The notes beneath the pieces are model-generated. The model saw nothing but the letters and a program-made list of their open reading frames with translations, was not told the DNA's origin and did not search any database. From assembly GCA_030611905.1 (NCBI GenBank), contig JAUWOX010000065.1, positions 1-6,093 on the forward strand: a stretch of 6,093 nt of DNA, written 5' to 3'. Below, one piece after another: positions 4,543 through 6,093 of the stretch. The stretch's first letter is position 1, and the number at the start of each line of letters is the position of its first letter. Origin of the DNA: a bacterium (GTDB lineage Bacteria > Patescibacteriota > JABMPQ01 > JAQVVF01). A program made the position numbers and the translations under genes.

Positions 4543-5166
4543 TTATTTTGCTAAATATACATTTAATTCAATAACAGTAGAAAGCTGATTGTCGGATGGA
4601 ATTTCTTCCTCTTCGGTTAATGGCGTATTTGTTTTGGTTTCATCTAATCCCTGAAGTTGCGTATTAAGACTTAACTGATCACTTAGAATTTCAGCGTTTT
4701 CCAGTTCTGTTAGATAATCCATTAGACTATTAAAGTCTCCTTTTAAGGTTACCTGAACTTTTATTCCATCTTGTGATGATTCTGTTTCTTCTGTGTTTCC
4801 TTCGGTTTTCTTTACTGCCGGCTTTTCTTCTTCCTGTTGGATATTAATTTCTTGTTCGTTATTGGTTTTTTCAGCAATATCTTCTAGCTGAACAATAAAA
4901 TCCAGTATATCCTCTTCTTTAATTAAATGAACAGAAAGTTGGTTTAAAATATAATTGACTTCTGCTTCTTTGTCTTTAAACTTTTTTAGGTCTGCGCCTT
5001 CTATATCAAGCTGGGCAAGCTGTATCTTCTCTTGGTGAATATCTTCATTAAATTTAAGAATATTTGATGTTTGAGGATAAATAATTACTGCAATATATAA
5101 AATAATAATGCATAAACCAATGCCAACAGTTAAAAGAAGTTTTTGATTTTTCGTTAATGATTTCAT
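4543..5166 (-). CDS. pilO: PilO-like type IV pilus inner-membrane platform protein, 207 aa
   Basis: PilO pairs with PilN in the inner membrane and links the cytoplasmic PilM ring to the outer parts of the type IV pilus machine. The product has a short cytoplasmic N-terminus, a membrane segment at about 9-30 (KLLLTVGIGLCIIILYIAVI), then a coiled coil at about 36-100. A Glu/Lys-rich flexible insert (about 107-133) precedes the C-terminal ferredoxin-like fold. The segment VQVTLKGDFNSLMDYLTELE (138-157) is the typical PilO core strand and helix. Length matches the family. It follows pilN with an 81-bp gap filled by repeats and has no Shine-Dalgarno site before the ATG. A second acidic loop (about 183-190, EEEEIP) interrupts the last strands. 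Call rests on topology, core pattern and gene order. Confidence 0.85.
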   Translation of the reverse strand: MKSLTKNQKLLLTVGIGLCIIILYIAVIIYPQTSNILKFNEDIHQEKIQLAQLDIEGADLKKFKDKEAEVNYILNQLSVHLIKEEDILDFIVQLEDIAEKTNNEQEINIQQEEEKPAVKKTEGNTEETESSQDGIKVQVTLKGDFNSLMDYLTELENAEILSDQLSLNTQLQGLDETKTNTPLTEEEEIPSDNQLSTVIELNVYLAK

Positions 5167-5168
5167 GC

Positions 5169-5194
5169 GTAGCTAATAGTTAATAGCTAATAGA
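5169..5194. repeat. GCTAATAG tandem repeat inside the pilN-pilO gap
   Basis: AGCTAATAGTTAATAGCTAA and its continuation closely match 143-166 near the start of the window. It lies only 3 bp upstream of the pilO start codon, in an otherwise compact operon. Further drifting words (ATCTGTCATCTGTTAG) fill 5240-5258, reaching into the end of pilN. Confidence 0.65.
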
Positions 5195-5198
5195 TATT

Positions 5199-5221
5199 TG
5201 ATGTTAGATATTCTAACGTCA
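5199..5221. other. Ten-bp hairpin between pilN and pilO
   Basis: TGATGTTAGA (5199-5208) pairs with TCTAACGTCA (5212-5221), one wobble, around a 3-nt loop. There is no T run in either direction, so it is not an intrinsic terminator. It could act as an mRNA processing or stability element inside the operon. Confidence 0.5.
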
Positions 5222-5247
5222 AACTGATATCGGGTATCTAGCATCTG

Positions 5248-5805
5248 TCATCTGTTAGTAAGCGCTTTCTCTGTTAATCCTCCGGTTAAGCTGAAATTTA
5301 TATTTGTAGGACTGATTAGATTAGATAAAGGTGATTCGATGTTTTCAAAATATTCCGATTTTTCTAAATATTCAGAAAACTGCAAAAGACTGTCGCGTGA
5401 TTTAGCATTGCCGGAAATTTCAAACTTTTTTTCTTCTTTACTAAGTGCTATATTAAACAATCTTATTTTGTCGGGTGTTAGACTGGCTATTTCTGCTAGA
5501 GATTTCGAAAAACGTGTTCTTTCTTTTTCGTTTTTATTTATAGTAATTAAATAATAATTTATTTTTCTAACTTTTTCTTCCATTGCTTTATTTTCTTCTT
5601 TGTCGAGAAATTGCCTGACAGAAGCTGCCTGCTGGCTAAGCGCTTTTAGATTTTCTTTTTGAAGATCGTGGATGGTATAAAGAACAATTGATAATAATAC
5701 TGAAACAATTAATAAAACTACAAAAGAACTAATAATTGAAATGTTAGTTTTTTCAAAAGTAATGTCTTTTTTTTCTTTGGAAGAAAGGAGATTGATAGTG
5801 ATCAT
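5248..5805 (-). CDS. pilN: PilN-like type IV pilus inner-membrane platform protein, 185 aa
   Basis: PilN carries a conserved cytoplasmic N-terminal peptide that docks onto PilM, then crosses the membrane and dimerises with PilO. Here the N-terminus MITINLLSSKEK has the family's 'INLL' signature. A membrane segment lies at about 22-45 (ISIISSFVVLLIVSVLLSIVL), followed by a coiled coil at about 47-98. The periplasmic-side fold has the usual 'L-x-E-I-A-x-L-x-P-x-x-I-R-L' turn (103-116) and a strand-helix pair, FEISGNAKSRDSLLQFSEYL (128-147). Length is normal. It starts 21 bp after the pilM stop and ends in TGA, so it belongs to the same transcript. The ATG at 5805 has no convincing Shine-Dalgarno site. 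Gene order pilM-pilN-pilO supports the call. Confidence 0.88.
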   Translation of the reverse strand: MITINLLSSKEKKDITFEKTNISIISSFVVLLIVSVLLSIVLYTIHDLQKENLKALSQQAASVRQFLDKEENKAMEEKVRKINYYLITINKNEKERTRFSKSLAEIASLTPDKIRLFNIALSKEEKKFEISGNAKSRDSLLQFSEYLEKSEYFENIESPLSNLISPTNINFSLTGGLTEKALTNR

Positions 5806-5826
5806 GTTCGAATTTAAAATTTCAAA

Positions 5827-6012
5827 TTATCTTCTTTGATATTCTTGCACATTAATTCCTCTAACGGCTAAACCTATGGTCGTTGTTAAGCTTAATAAAT
5901 CTATTTTATTTATCTGTAATTGTTTTTTAGATGGCACGTTTACTAAAGGATCACCAAGAGTGATTTTCTTTTTTATTTTAAGAGATAAAATCACAAAAAA
6001 AGCACTTTCCAT
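5827..6012 (-). pseudogene. pilM: C-terminal fragment of PilM (actin-like pilus assembly ATPase), reading frame broken upstream
   Basis: PilM is a cytoplasmic actin-like (SHS2/FtsA-type) protein of about 350 residues that binds the PilN N-terminus. Only its end is present here. KKKITLGDPLVNVPSK corresponds to the 'v.lGNPl..v' segment, and DLLSLTTTIGLAVRGINV to the terminal 'fa.AiGLAlRgl' helix. The stop at 5827-5829 lies 21 bp before pilN, as expected for the operon. The frame is open to an ATG at 6012 but meets a TGA at 6030-6028. The sequence beyond about 6010 does not read as PilM in any frame. So the gene is disrupted by an insertion or rearrangement, carries a sequence error, or is a contig artefact. 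The ATG at 6012 is not a believable true start for a 61-residue protein. Family confidence is good; the state of the gene is uncertain. Confidence 0.65.
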
Positions 6013-6093
6013 GTACGCTGCGCCGGATCATCCGTGCTTCGGAAATGGCGGGAAACCGTTACTAGTGCCCCATCCATTCGGTAATTTTGATAA
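6013..6093. other. Unassigned GC-richer sequence at the window edge
   Basis: These 81 bases are near half GC, against the AT-rich pil genes beside them. On the minus strand all frames fail to continue PilM and two contain stops. On the plus strand a frame from an ATG at 6011 stays open to the edge (MYAAPDHPCFGNGGKP...), rich in Gly and Pro, without a ribosome binding site and with no family I recognise. It could be the edge of an inserted element, a neighbouring gene or an assembly join. Confidence 0.3.

Noticed and set aside
6013..6033. UGA read as glycine (code 25), which would extend the pilM frame
   Set aside because: The residues beyond the UGA still do not resemble PilM. The UGA codons ending pilN (5248) and the first gene (121) behave as normal stops, since reading on only enters repeats.

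Overview
The window looks like a piece of a low-GC bacterial chromosome with many AT-rich intergenic spacers and degenerate short repeats. The gene content is a pilM-pilN-pilO type IV pilus block, a secreted MltB-like lytic transglycosylase and a membrane-anchored LysM-CHAP hydrolase. Together with the repeat-rich spacers and the near-absence of Shine-Dalgarno sites on the minus-strand genes, this fits a Candidate Phyla Radiation (Patescibacteria, e.g. Parcubacteria-like) genome. That placement is an inference from style and gene content, not a phylogenetic result.

Layout. Bases 1-123 hold the end of a plus-strand gene, probably a rhodanese-like domain. After a GCTAATAG-type repeat and a promoter comes a plus-strand hypothetical gene (278-712) with a textbook ribosome binding site and its own terminator. 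A bidirectional terminator (746-773) separates it from a minus-strand lytic transglycosylase (826-1464). A long gene-free leader follows (about 1465-1940), with a possible 21-codon leader ORF, a promoter and an early terminator. After another bidirectional terminator (1941-1967) comes a minus-strand LysM-LysM-CHAP protein (2005-3255, or to 3330), again with a promoter and an early terminator in front. Bases 3490-3900 hold repeats only. A GC-richer structured RNA candidate lies at about 3932-4164 on the plus strand. It converges on the minus-strand pilus operon (pilM fragment, pilN, pilO and a small membrane protein, 6012 down to 4224). The last 80 bases are unlike their neighbours and interrupt the pilM reading frame.

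How it fits together. PilM, PilN and PilO form the inner-membrane platform of type IV pili. The two hydrolases would cut peptidoglycan. Both are preceded by the same roughly 45-bp block, a sigma70-type promoter with a 16-bp spacer, and an intrinsic terminator just after the predicted transcription start. This suggests coordinated, attenuated expression of the two wall enzymes.

The most interesting items are that shared promoter-attenuator unit and the unassigned structured RNA at 3932-4164. The unexplained junction at about 6012 also deserves checking.
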